A DNA stretch of 64,000 nucleotides, taken from Sphingobacterium sp. UBA7855. Its GTDB lineage: Bacteria > Bacteroidota > Bacteroidia > Sphingobacteriales > Sphingobacteriaceae. The stretch spans positions 1 through 64,000 of the forward strand of contig DLST01000017.1 of NCBI GenBank assembly GCA_002500745.1, in the 5' to 3' direction. Positions 43,058 to 52,277 of the stretch are shown here, in pieces (the stretch's first letter is position 1; each line of letters opens with the position of its first letter). A program made the translations under genes and the position numbers. Under the pieces are notes generated by a model, which was given only the letters and a program-made list of their open reading frames with translations, was not told the origin of the DNA and searched no databases.

Positions 43058-44392
43058 ATGACAAAGAAACCTTTAATATTTTTATTGCTTTTCAATGGTA
43101 TGGCATTTGCCCAGCAGAGACCACCGCAAACAGATCATGTGCGTATGGATGAAAGTACACTTATAAAAAAGCAAGGCGATATCGCCGGACAGCAAATGAC
43201 GCTTCGAGAATGCGAAGCAGCATTTGTAAAGAGCAATCTTTCTCTACTCGCCCAACAATATGACATCAGCCAGGCTGAGGCAGACGTCATACAAGCTAAA
43301 ATATGGGATCTGCCACAGCTTGAAATGAATGTTAACGCCTATGATCCACAGAACAAAAAGGTATTCCACGTCGGTCCTTCTAAAGAAGCGAGTATATCGC
43401 AATTAATTTATCTCGGTGGAAAAAAGAAAAATCAAGTAGAATTCGCCAAATCGAATGTCGAACTTTCCAAGCTACAATTTAGTCAATTGCTGGCAAGTCT
43501 TCATGCACAGCTCCGTACAACCTTTTACTCCCTCTACTTTGAACAGCATAAATTGGCGGATATCAAAATTCAGCTTGACTATCTAAATAATCTACTAACG
43601 GCATACAAAGAACAAGGTAAGAAAGGAAACATTTCATTAAAAGATCAAGTTCGCCTTCAAACAATGGCTATCGATCTCAATAACGAAAAAACAAATGCGA
43701 TTAACAATAGCATTGACTTACAACAACAATTACGTGTACTCATCTCCAGTCAGGAAGACGTACTACCGAAATTAACCGATCAAGAAGCGGATCAGGTACT
43801 TGCCGTAAAACCAACAATGCCTTTAGACAAAATCTATCAATTGGCGCTGGAAAACAATGCTGATTATCAATTTGCGTTAAAAACTTCGGAAAGCGCACAG
43901 TTATTTACAACATGGCAACAATCGCTAAATACACCTGATATCAATCTTGGGCTTGCCTATAGTCAAAACTCAGGTGCTTTTCGCAATGAAATCAACTTAA
44001 CAGCAGCAATTCCACTCCCGCTATGGAAACAAAATAAAGGAAATGTAATCAAGGCAAAATATGCCGAAGAAGAAGCAAAGAAGAATATTGAAGTCCAACG
44101 GCAGCAGCTCGAATCACAGATCCGATCCAATTACCTGTCTTGGCAAAACCAATACAATCAGTATTTTACCATTACACCTGACGACCTCCACGACATCGCG
44201 GTCGTCTACGATGGCGTATTCAATAATTTCAGAAAAGGTAACATCTCCCTGGTGGAATTCACTGATTTTATGGATAGCTACCGCATATCCATGCTGAAGC
44301 TATATGATATGAAAAAGGAAATTATTCTCAATGCCGAACAATTAAACTACCTGGCGCAAACTTCTATATTCAATTCAACTCATGTCAACTAA
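43058..44392 (+). CDS. TolC-like outer-membrane efflux protein
   Basis: The 444-residue protein (start at the ATG 43058 rather than a TTG three codons earlier) has a signal peptide (LIFLLLFNGMAFAQQ) and two outer-membrane-efflux repeats: MTLRECEAAFVKSNLSLLAQQYDISQAEADV, then the second at about 255 (LDKIYQLALENNADYQFALK). It forms the outer-membrane duct of an RND pump. It overlaps the next gene by 11 bp, so the three pump genes are one operon. Confidence 0.88.
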   Translation: MTKKPLIFLLLFNGMAFAQQRPPQTDHVRMDESTLIKKQGDIAGQQMTLRECEAAFVKSNLSLLAQQYDISQAEADVIQAKIWDLPQLEMNVNAYDPQNKKVFHVGPSKEASISQLIYLGGKKKNQVEFAKSNVELSKLQFSQLLASLHAQLRTTFYSLYFEQHKLADIKIQLDYLNNLLTAYKEQGKKGNISLKDQVRLQTMAIDLNNEKTNAINNSIDLQQQLRVLISSQEDVLPKLTDQEADQVLAVKPTMPLDKIYQLALENNADYQFALKTSESAQLFTTWQQSLNTPDINLGLAYSQNSGAFRNEINLTAAIPLPLWKQNKGNVIKAKYAEEEAKKNIEVQRQQLESQIRSNYLSWQNQYNQYFTITPDDLHDIAVVYDGVFNNFRKGNISLVEFTDFMDSYRISMLKLYDMKKEIILNAEQLNYLAQTSIFNSTHVN

Positions 44393-45473
44393 AAAACTTC
44401 TCACAGCCACAGTAGCAGTAGTGCTACTCTACTCTTGCAAAAATCATAAAGAAACGGATAATACCGCCGTTGTCAAAGGTTTCGAAATGAGCGAAACGAT
44501 GCTAAAATCGACCAGTTTTGCAACCGTCAAAAAAGAAAATGTGAGCGAAGAACTCAATTTCTTTGGTAAAATATCTGCTGATCAGAACAATTACATCGAT
44601 ATCTTCCCACTCGTTGGCGGTAATGTGGTCTCCGTGAATGTATCCTTAGGCGATTATGTACACAAAGGTCAGGTATTGGCCACAATCAGAAGTACGGAAG
44701 TCGCCGGTATACAAAAGGATCTTTCGGATGCCAAAACCGATGTATTGCTCGCAGAAAAAAACTACCGTGTAGCGGAAGACATGTACACAGGTAAACTGAG
44801 TACAGATAAGGACATGCTGGAAGCAAAAGGACAATTAACTAAAGCCAAAGAGCAGCTCCGCCGCTCAGAAGCCGTCAGTCAGATCTATAATGTTCGACGC
44901 GGCAATATATATTCGGTGGTATCCCCAATCGATGGATATATCGTACAAAAAAATATCAATAAGGACATGCAACTGCGGAGTGACCGAAGCGACAACATCT
45001 TCGATGTGGCCAATACAAAAGATGTATGGGCGATTTTGAATGTCAATGAAACAGATATTGAAAAGATTAGTATGGGCATGCCTGCCGTGGTGTCAACGCT
45101 GAGTTATCCGGACAAAAAATTTCAAGGTAGTATCGACAAAATTTTTAAGATTATCGACCCGCAAACCAATTCTATGCAGGCCCGTGTCGTACTCGACAAT
45201 AAAGATGGACTACTTATTCCAGATAGTAAGGCCACAATTAAAGTAGCACATCGATCCAATACACAGGCGCTAGCTGTTCCTTCGGACGCAGTCATTTTCG
45301 ATCAAAACAAATATTTCGTGTTGGTTTACAAATCTCAAAATGACATCAAGATTCGTGAAATCCTGCCGATTAAGCAAAACGAAGAAACAACCTATATAAC
45401 TACTGGATTACAGGAAGGAGAGAAAGTTGTTGTAAACAATAAACTTTTGATTTATAGAGCACTGAATAATTAA
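44382..45473 (+). CDS. RND efflux periplasmic adaptor (membrane fusion protein)
   Basis: The 363-residue lipoprotein (lipobox LLYSCKNHK) links pump and duct. A biotinyl-lipoyl-like domain (FPLVGGNVVSVNVSLGDYVHKGQVLATI) and an alpha-hairpin with coiled coil (LSDAKTDVLLAEKNYRVAEDMYTG) are followed by a beta-barrel with VWAILNVNETDIEKISMG and a membrane-proximal domain. This CusB/CzcB-type arrangement belongs to heavy-metal RND systems. No His-rich N-terminal or Met-rich metal site is apparent. Confidence 0.88.
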   Translation: MSTKKLLTATVAVVLLYSCKNHKETDNTAVVKGFEMSETMLKSTSFATVKKENVSEELNFFGKISADQNNYIDIFPLVGGNVVSVNVSLGDYVHKGQVLATIRSTEVAGIQKDLSDAKTDVLLAEKNYRVAEDMYTGKLSTDKDMLEAKGQLTKAKEQLRRSEAVSQIYNVRRGNIYSVVSPIDGYIVQKNINKDMQLRSDRSDNIFDVANTKDVWAILNVNETDIEKISMGMPAVVSTLSYPDKKFQGSIDKIFKIIDPQTNSMQARVVLDNKDGLLIPDSKATIKVAHRSNTQALAVPSDAVIFDQNKYFVLVYKSQNDIKIREILPIKQNEETTYITTGLQEGEKVVVNNKLLIYRALNN

Positions 45474-45494
45474 TCCGTTTTAGCATTTACACGA

Positions 45495-48400
45495 ATGAAC
45501 AAATTCATTAAAAATATCATTGCCTTTTCCATAAAGAATAAAGCTTTTACCTTTATTTGGGTGGGTATTTTGGCTATTTCTGGTTTTATCAGTTTTAAAA
45601 GTATGCCCATTGAGGCATTTCCGGATGTTACCAATACACAGATAACTATCATTACCCAATGGAATGGTCGGAGTGCAGAGGAAGTCGAACGTTTTGTGAC
45701 TACACCGATTGAATTGGGTATGAGCCCGGTACAAAAGAAAACGAGTATACGCAGCACGACCATGTTTGGCCTCTCCATTGTAAAAATCATCTTTGATGAT
45801 GGTGTCGACGATACTTTTGCCCGCAACCAAGTCAATAACCTCTTGCGGTCTGTGAGCCTGCCAGACGATGTCGATCCCGATGTACAGCCCCCTTACGGTC
45901 CTACAGGAGAGATTTTCCGCTATACTTTACACAGCGATCAACGCAATTCACGCGACCTCCTTACTTTACAGACATGGGTCATTGACCGGGCGCTGCGGGG
46001 TGTCCCCGGCGTAGCCGATATCAATGTTTTTGGCGGACAAGATTTGGTTTACGAAATCAGTACGGACCCTATAAAACTTGACAAATTTAATCTGACACCT
46101 TTACAGGTATTTGATGCCGTGAGCAAAAGTAACCTGAATGTCGGTGGAGATGTCATCGAAAAAAGCGGTCAATCCTATGTAGTACGCGGTATTGGTTTAG
46201 TCAACTCAATCAATGACATCGAAAATATGACCGTAATCAATCAAAAGGGAAATCCTGTATTCGTCAAGAATGTGGCTGAAGTGAGAGAAAGCGCGATGCC
46301 TCGCGTGGGTCAAGCCGGTTTTGGAAAGAATGATGATGTGGTAGCAGGAACCATCGTGATGCGCAAAGGTGAAAATCCAAGAGAGGTATTGACTGCTGTA
46401 AAAGCAAAAATAGATGAGCTTAACAACAAAATCCTCCCCAAGGACGTCAAGATGCAAACTTTTTATGACCGTGACAACCTCATGGATTTCACGACACATA
46501 CCGTTATGCATAACTTGATCGAAGGTATTGTGCTTGTCACCTTGATGGTACTGCTCTTTATGGCAGACTGGCGCACCACAGTTATTGTTTCCATTATCAT
46601 ACCACTCGCCTTACTTTTTGCTTTTCTATGCCTTAAACTAGCCGGAATGAGTGCCAATCTGCTTTCTTTGGGCGCGGTAGACTTCGGTATTATTATCGAC
46701 GGTGCCGTGGTTATGGTGGAAGGGATATTTGTCATGCTGGACCATAAGGCACACAAACTTGGCATGGAAAAATTCAACAAGATGGCCAAAGCTGGCTGGA
46801 TCAAACAGACAGGAACGGGATTGGGAAAAGCCATCTTTTTTTCCAAACTGATTATCATTACCTCATTGATTCCTATTTTTTCCTTCCAGAAGGTAGAAGG
46901 AAAGATGTTTGCGCCACTAGCCTTCACCCTAGGTTTTGCCTTATTGGGAGCGCTGCTTTTTACCTTAACGCTCGTTCCAGCTTTATCACATATTCTGCTC
47001 AATAAAAATGTGCGGGAGCGCCACAATCCTTTTGTGGAATTCTGGAATAGCGTCGTCGCTAAAGGATTTGGTTTCACGTTTAGAAACAAACGTCTGAGCA
47101 TGATCCTCGCAATTACTTTATTGGCGGCAGTCTTGTTTTCAGCAAAATTTTTAGGAACAGAATTTTTACCGACATTAAACGAAGGATCCCTTTGGGTTAC
47201 TGCCGAGATGCCTATGAGTACTTCTTTACGTGAATCGGTTAAAACAACCAAACTATTAAAAAGTACGTTGGAAACCTTCCCTGAGGTCACTGGTGTACTC
47301 TCCCAAACTGGACGGAGCAACGATGGTACAGATCCTAACGGGTTTGGTTTTGTTCAGTTTGCTGTAGCGCTAAAACCCAAAGAAGAATGGACACGCAAGA
47401 TCACTATGGATCAGCTGATTGATGAAATGGACCACAAACTCAAACAATACCAGGGCATTACTTACAACTACTCACAGCCTATTTCGGATAATGTTGCTGA
47501 GGCTGTTGCTGGTTTTAAAGCTGAAAACGGAATCAAGATTTTTGGTGACGACCTAACAACTTTAGACCATCTTGCAAAAGAAGTTTATGCACAAATAAAA
47601 GGTATACAAGGAATTAAAGATCCAGGTATTATTCTCAATATTGGCCAGCCCGAAGTGAGTGTGGTATTGGATCGAACCCGTATGGCAGCGTTTAACGTTT
47701 TGCCGGCCGATGCACAGGCGGTGCTCGAAATGGCATTCGGAGGAAAAACAGCCTCAATCTTGTACGATGGCGAACGGAAATTCAATATCCGCCTGCGCTA
47801 CGCTCCCGAATACCGTAAAACAGAAAAAGACATTGCGCAGCTGATGGTTCCCTGTGGTGATGGCACATTAATTCCGTTGAAAAGTATCGCGACCATTGAA
47901 AAAGATAACGGTGCTGCTTTTATCTATCGCGACAACATCAAACGCTATATCGGTATTAAATTTTCCATCCGTGACCGTGATTTAGGAAGCACCATTGCAG
48001 AAGCACAACAAAAGGTTAGTAAAATTAAGCTTCCGGAAGGGTATTCCATTGGCTGGACTGGGCAATTTGAAAATCAGCAACGTGCTACACACCGTTTAGC
48101 TCAGGTGGTTCCGATCAGTCTGTTTCTTATCTTCTTCTTACTGTTCATTTTGTTTGGTAACATCAAAGACTCTTTGCTCGTATTAGCAAACGTTCCTTTT
48201 GCACTGATTGGCGGAATTATAGCTTTGCACGTTACAGGTATGAATTTTGGGATATCAGCAGGCGTAGGCATGATTGCATTATTCGGTATATGTATTCAGA
48301 ATGGAGTTATCCTGATTTCAGAATTTCATCAGAATAAGAAAGATGGACTACCGAATGACCAATCGATCTATAAAGGTGTAAAATCGCGAACAAGACCTGT

Positions 48401-48602
48401 GGTTATGACAGCATTGATGGCTTCTATAGGACTCCTACCAGCTGCACTATCTACGGGTATCGGTTCGGAATCACAAAAACCACTGGCGATCGTGATCATC
48501 GGCGGACTAATCTCAGCAACCATATTGACCTTGCTGGTTTTTCCGATCATCTATGATATCTTCAATAGAAAAGAAAAGATTCAGCAAACAATAGCCGAAT
48601 AG
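45495..48602 (+). CDS. Heavy-metal RND pump (CusA/CzcA family)
   Basis: The 1035-residue protein has the RND layout: a transmembrane helix near residue 15, a periplasmic loop, then helices with the proton-relay signature VDFGIIIDGAVVMVEG (about 395-410), a second periplasmic loop, and a last helix set with GMIALFGICIQNGVILISEF. Together these mark a cation (HME) exporter rather than a drug pump (HAE). It pairs with the adaptor and duct immediately upstream and with a two-component system, so it probably exports a divalent or monovalent metal. The metal is not deducible with confidence. Confidence 0.9.
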   Translation: MNKFIKNIIAFSIKNKAFTFIWVGILAISGFISFKSMPIEAFPDVTNTQITIITQWNGRSAEEVERFVTTPIELGMSPVQKKTSIRSTTMFGLSIVKIIFDDGVDDTFARNQVNNLLRSVSLPDDVDPDVQPPYGPTGEIFRYTLHSDQRNSRDLLTLQTWVIDRALRGVPGVADINVFGGQDLVYEISTDPIKLDKFNLTPLQVFDAVSKSNLNVGGDVIEKSGQSYVVRGIGLVNSINDIENMTVINQKGNPVFVKNVAEVRESAMPRVGQAGFGKNDDVVAGTIVMRKGENPREVLTAVKAKIDELNNKILPKDVKMQTFYDRDNLMDFTTHTVMHNLIEGIVLVTLMVLLFMADWRTTVIVSIIIPLALLFAFLCLKLAGMSANLLSLGAVDFGIIIDGAVVMVEGIFVMLDHKAHKLGMEKFNKMAKAGWIKQTGTGLGKAIFFSKLIIITSLIPIFSFQKVEGKMFAPLAFTLGFALLGALLFTLTLVPALSHILLNKNVRERHNPFVEFWNSVVAKGFGFTFRNKRLSMILAITLLAAVLFSAKFLGTEFLPTLNEGSLWVTAEMPMSTSLRESVKTTKLLKSTLETFPEVTGVLSQTGRSNDGTDPNGFGFVQFAVALKPKEEWTRKITMDQLIDEMDHKLKQYQGITYNYSQPISDNVAEAVAGFKAENGIKIFGDDLTTLDHLAKEVYAQIKGIQGIKDPGIILNIGQPEVSVVLDRTRMAAFNVLPADAQAVLEMAFGGKTASILYDGERKFNIRLRYAPEYRKTEKDIAQLMVPCGDGTLIPLKSIATIEKDNGAAFIYRDNIKRYIGIKFSIRDRDLGSTIAEAQQKVSKIKLPEGYSIGWTGQFENQQRATHRLAQVVPISLFLIFFLLFILFGNIKDSLLVLANVPFALIGGIIALHVTGMNFGISAGVGMIALFGICIQNGVILISEFHQNKKDGLPNDQSIYKGVKSRTRPVVMTALMASIGLLPAALSTGIGSESQKPLAIVIIGGLISATILTLLVFPIIYDIFNRKEKIQQTIAE

Positions 48603-48645
48603 TGTTGTCTATAGCTTATATACAATTTATCAAATTAATGAACAC

Positions 48646-48702
48646 CATCGATACTGCGCTAAGCGATAACAACCCATGCCAATTGCATAGGCAGTATCGA
48701 TG
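48646..48702. repeat. Intergenic inverted repeat with nested hairpins
   Basis: CATCGATACTGC (48646-48657) pairs perfectly with 48691-48702. The interior has two further small hairpins (CGC/GCG near 48656 and ATGC/GCAT near 48675), giving a possible three-way junction. It lies between the RND pump and TauE genes. The rest of the 220-bp gap is AT-rich. Confidence 0.5.
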
Positions 48703-48822
48703 TAACAATTGTATCTCTTGCGGCTTTTAAATTTAAAAAGCGATAAAAAGCCCTTAATTTTGCAATAAATTACCTTCCTTAAAACAATTTGTGTGTTAAG
48801 GATCAAAACAAATAATATATTT

Positions 48823-49656
48823 ATGACTATTCTCACATTTACAATCATCCTTCTCTTAGGTGCTTATGTAGCAGGGTTATTAGGATCGCTGACAGGCTTA
48901 GGGGGTGGGGTCGTTGTGATACCTTTATTAACACTCTTCTTTCATGTTGATATTCGCTATGCCATTGGAGCAGCCCTGCTTGCTTCAATCGCCACTTCTT
49001 CTGGTGCTGCAACAGCTTATGTCAAGGAAGGCATTACCAATATCCGGCTAGGTATGTTTTTAGAAATCGCTACCACCATTGGGGCGGTCATTGGCGCTGT
49101 TATTGCCATTTATATGCCGACCAATACCATCGCCATAATCTTTGGTTTTGTACTGATCTTCTCTGCAGCGATGACTGTACGTAAGAAAAATGAGCACGCG
49201 CACGCTGGCGGTTCCCCGTTAGCTGAAAAACTGAAGCTAAACAGTACCTATCCAGTTGAGGGGAAATTAATCCCCTACAAGCTAACCAATATTGTGGGAG
49301 GTTTTTCATTGATGGGTGTGGCGGGCGTTATCTCCGGTTTATTGGGGATCGGTTCCGGATCCCTTAAAGTACTTGCAATGGATAGCATGATGAAAATTCC
49401 ATTTAAAGTCAGTACAACAACGAGTAACTTTATGATCGGTGTTACCGCAGCAGCTTCTGCAGTGGTGTATCTGCAAAGAGGTTATATGGATCCCGGTATT
49501 GCATTTCCGGTAATTTTAGGCGTATTAGGCGGCGCCATTACAGGATCTAAGCTCCTAAAACGTATGAATCCAAAGACTTTACGTATCATTTTCGCTGTCG
49601 CCATAACATTCGTGGCCTTAGAGATGATTTTCAACGGATTCCAGCATAAATTTTAA
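48823..49656 (+). CDS. TauE/SafE-type sulfite/sulfonate exporter family protein
   Basis: The start at the ATG 48823 gives MTILTFTIILLLGAYVAG, a clean first helix. A GTG ten codons earlier gives a polar extension. The 277-residue protein has eight predicted helices in two repeats, with the GLLGSLTGLGGGVVVIPLL motif in the first and GLLGIGSGSLKVLAMD in the second. The family exports sulfur-containing anions or organic acids. It precedes a DUF1634 gene, a combination usual in this family. Confidence 0.85.
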   Translation: MTILTFTIILLLGAYVAGLLGSLTGLGGGVVVIPLLTLFFHVDIRYAIGAALLASIATSSGAATAYVKEGITNIRLGMFLEIATTIGAVIGAVIAIYMPTNTIAIIFGFVLIFSAAMTVRKKNEHAHAGGSPLAEKLKLNSTYPVEGKLIPYKLTNIVGGFSLMGVAGVISGLLGIGSGSLKVLAMDSMMKIPFKVSTTTSNFMIGVTAAASAVVYLQRGYMDPGIAFPVILGVLGGAITGSKLLKRMNPKTLRIIFAVAITFVALEMIFNGFQHKF

Positions 49657-49734
49657 AAAACATACGTTACGCAATTAGCATAATAATAGTGTAAGATCCT
49701 TCACCTATAGGAAGAAGGAAAACAAATAATCAAA

Positions 49735-50136
49735 ATGAAACACGTATTTTCCAAAAATTATTGGGGAGACAAAGATATCTCGCTACTCGTCGGACAAATT
49801 TTACGAACAGGAGTTGTTATCGCTTCTTCCATTCTCATCCTGGGCGGCATCCTTTACCTCATCGTTCATGGACAAGAAACTGTACCGAATTACAGCGATT
49901 TTGTCGGTGAGGGAAACTCCAATACCACAATTACCGGAATCATTACTGGCGCATTGAGCCGAAATGTTCCCCAAATCATACAGCTCGGTGTCCTCTTATT
50001 AATTTTCACCCCTATTGTACGGGTGATTGGTTCACTATTTGGATTTGTAATCGAAAAGGACAAGCTTTATATCATCATTACATTGATCGTATTAGCTGTC
50101 ATTATAGGAAGTATTCTTAGCGGCGTCAAGGGATAA
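49735..50136 (+). CDS. DUF1634 membrane protein
   Basis: The 133-residue protein has three transmembrane helices (ILRTGVVIASSILILGGILYL; LLLIFTPIVRVIGSLFGFVI; IIITLIVLAVIIGSILSG). DUF1634 proteins are encoded next to TauE/SafE genes across many bacteria and probably help them. Here it follows at 78 bp. The function is not established. Confidence 0.8.
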   Translation: MKHVFSKNYWGDKDISLLVGQILRTGVVIASSILILGGILYLIVHGQETVPNYSDFVGEGNSNTTITGIITGALSRNVPQIIQLGVLLLIFTPIVRVIGSLFGFVIEKDKLYIIITLIVLAVIIGSILSGVKG

Positions 50137-50144
50137 TAATCGCC

Positions 50145-50684
50145 TTATCTCTTGGCGCGCAGCCAAGAAGATTTCTTCAGCACATATTCAAAGTTCTTCC
50201 TTTCAGGTTCATTTATGTAGCTCACGGTCCGCTCCGCGACTTTGATTGCCCCCAAGCGTTCCACAGCCTTCTGCGAACGATAATTCTCCGCACCAACGTG
50301 CATAAAAATGCTGTCCACAAAATTGAAAGCAAAGTCAAACATCATCTCTTTTACCAAAGGATTAATGCCCCCCCCCCAATAAGCGCGCGCATAAAAGGTA
50401 AATCCAACAAAAATTGATTGCCCAACCTGGTCAAGCCCATAATACCGTGTACTGCCAATGCATGCATGATTCTTCTTATCATAGATCAAATAAGCTGATT
50501 TACTTGCCAAAGCAGCCTCAAAAAATTGGCGGAAAACATCTTCTTTCCAACGGTCTTTATTGGGATGTTGTTCCCAGATCAGCGGGTCCTTGGCAACTTG
50601 GTATAGCGCCTCGAAATCCGATGGGTCCATGATCCTCAATAAAACATGATCATTTTCGAGCGTGTTGGGGGCGACAAACTTCAT
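50145..50684 (-). CDS. GNAT acetyltransferase (RimJ/RimL-like) with a 10-base G tract
   Basis: The 179-residue protein is typical of the RimJ/RimL N-acetyltransferase branch: LRIMDPSDFEALYQV, IGSTRYYGLDQ, and the AcCoA-binding YWGGGINPLVKEMMFDFAF. The WGGG codons form an unbroken run of ten G on the coding strand (50368-50377 on the plus strand as C). Such a tract can slip in replication and switch the protein off, so it may be phase variable. It lies convergent to the DUF1634 gene. Confidence 0.8.
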   Translation of the reverse strand: MKFVAPNTLENDHVLLRIMDPSDFEALYQVAKDPLIWEQHPNKDRWKEDVFRQFFEAALASKSAYLIYDKKNHACIGSTRYYGLDQVGQSIFVGFTFYARAYWGGGINPLVKEMMFDFAFNFVDSIFMHVGAENYRSQKAVERLGAIKVAERTVSYINEPERKNFEYVLKKSSWLRAKR

Positions 50685-50928
50685 GCGGCACAGTGCTAGT
50701 TTAGTAATCGAAATATTTCAATTTATACAGAATATACCAATTAATGATGAAATTAGCTAAATTAAGGGGCCAGCAAGACAAATATTACATAGAAATGTAG
50801 ATCTAACAAAAATTTTATTCAAATATGAAGCTAAGCTAGTGCAACTTACCCCTATTCTAATGTAGGTGTTGATAGGAATCTTAGCGCATCTAAAATTAGC
50901 TTTACAAAATTTTGTATTTTACAGCCAA

Positions 50929-51516
50929 ATGGAACAATTTAGAGAATTTGTAAAACAACGTATTGATGTCACAGAGGACGAACTGAATGACATCGTTTCA
51001 CGTTATCAAGTCAAAAAAATAAAGAAAAAAGAGTACTTTCTACGCGCCGGTGAAATCTGCCATCATGAAGCATATGTGGTGAGCGGTCTATTTAAATCAT
51101 TCTATATCACTGCCGACGGGATAGAACATATTCTACAATTTGCGATTGAAGATTGGTGGATTGGTGATATTGCGAGCTTCAACTATCAGGAGCCGGCACT
51201 ACAAAACATCCAGGCGCTAGAAAACGCTGTTGTGCTTACCCTCTCAAAAAAAGATAAAGACAAACTGTACAAAGACCATCCAATCTTTGAAAAACTTTCT
51301 AGGATAATGGCACAGCGTGCACAGGTAGCATCCCAACATCGCATCATTTCGAGTATCGGATTTACTGCTCAGGAGAGATATCTTGATTTTATCAAGCGGT
51401 ACCCCAAAATCTACCCTAGGATTTCAAATATGCAATTAGCATCCTATCTCGGCGTCACACAGGAGTTTCTTAGTCGCCTAAAAAGACAGCTCTTGAAGCC
51501 TAATCGAAATTCTTGA
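50929..51516 (+). CDS. Crp/Fnr-family regulator
   Basis: The start at the ATG 50929 (MEQFREFVKQRIDVTEDE) is preferred over an upstream GTG whose extension is unlike the family. The protein is 195 residues: a cyclic-nucleotide-type beta barrel (about 25-110: YFLRAGEICHHEAYVVSGLFKSFY) and a C-terminal helix-turn-helix (SNMQLASYLGVTQEFLSRLKRQL). No Cys cluster for Fe-S is present, so it is not an FNR sensor. It lies 100 bp upstream of the yceI-like gene, which it may control. Confidence 0.82.
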   Translation: MEQFREFVKQRIDVTEDELNDIVSRYQVKKIKKKEYFLRAGEICHHEAYVVSGLFKSFYITADGIEHILQFAIEDWWIGDIASFNYQEPALQNIQALENAVVLTLSKKDKDKLYKDHPIFEKLSRIMAQRAQVASQHRIISSIGFTAQERYLDFIKRYPKIYPRISNMQLASYLGVTQEFLSRLKRQLLKPNRNS

Positions 51517-51618
51517 CCTACATCAATTTTTTCTTTCCAAGTTTATACCAACTTTGCATAAGTTTGTTCAAACAAACAATTTGAACATATTTCAGTTATA
51601 TAAATAAAAGAAAATAAG

Positions 51619-52212
51619 ATGAATAGATTTTTCCAAGTTTTGGCAGTAGCAGTATTAATGATTAATGTTGCTGTAGCACAAGTAAAATGGTCTGCAGACC
51701 CAGCGCATACAAATGCAAGATTTGACGTAAAGCACTTAGGTATCAGCTTTGTCGATGGTGATTTTACAAAAGTAGAAGGTACAGTTGAAACTGCAACAGG
51801 TACAAGTTTTAACAATGCCAAAATCAATTTTTCTATTGATGTCAACAGTATCGATACTCGTGTCGCTGCCCGTGACAACCATTTAAAAACTGACGATTTC
51901 TTCGCTGCGGAAAAATTCCCTAAAATGACATTGAAGTCTGTTAGTTTTAAAAATACAAAAGTAAAAGGAAAATATGTGATGGTAGCGGATCTAACAATCC
52001 GTGATGTAACGAAAAAAGTGACATTCGAGGTAACTCAAAATGGGGGGATCATTACCGATCCTTGGGGCAAAACACGTGCAGGCTTCACTGCTAAAACAAC
52101 AATTAACCGCCACGACTTTGGCTTGAAATACAACGATAAACTACCTTCGGGTGTAGAAGCTGTTGCTTCGGATGTTGATATCATTGTAAACACTGAATTG
52201 GTGTTAAATTAA
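51619..52212 (+). CDS. YceI-family periplasmic lipid-binding protein
   Basis: The 197-residue protein has a signal peptide (FFQVLAVAVLMINVAVAQ) and a YceI lipocalin-like barrel: WSADPAHTNARFDVKHLGIS, INFSIDVNSIDTRVAARDNHLKTDDFF, ADLTIRDVTKKVTFEV, and the ending GFTAKTTINRHDFGLKYN. It binds polyprenoid or lipid ligands in the periplasm. A terminator follows. The gene directly upstream encodes a Crp/Fnr regulator. Confidence 0.9.
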   Translation: MNRFFQVLAVAVLMINVAVAQVKWSADPAHTNARFDVKHLGISFVDGDFTKVEGTVETATGTSFNNAKINFSIDVNSIDTRVAARDNHLKTDDFFAAEKFPKMTLKSVSFKNTKVKGKYVMVADLTIRDVTKKVTFEVTQNGGIITDPWGKTRAGFTAKTTINRHDFGLKYNDKLPSGVEAVASDVDIIVNTELVLN

Positions 52213-52241
52213 TTGGGAAATAATAAATCACACAAACTTGG

Positions 52242-52270
52242 TGGCTATCCGATTTGATATCAGATAGCCA
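52242..52270 (+). terminator. Terminator after the yceI-like gene
   Basis: TGGCTATC (52242-52249) pairs with GATAGCCA (52263-52270), followed by TCATTTTTT. Confidence 0.75.
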
Positions 52271-52277
52271 TCATTTT

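Noticed and set aside
46463..47320. 285-codon antisense ORF inside the RND pump gene
   Set aside because: The sense frame is a full, conserved RND pump; the antisense frame is a codon-bias shadow.
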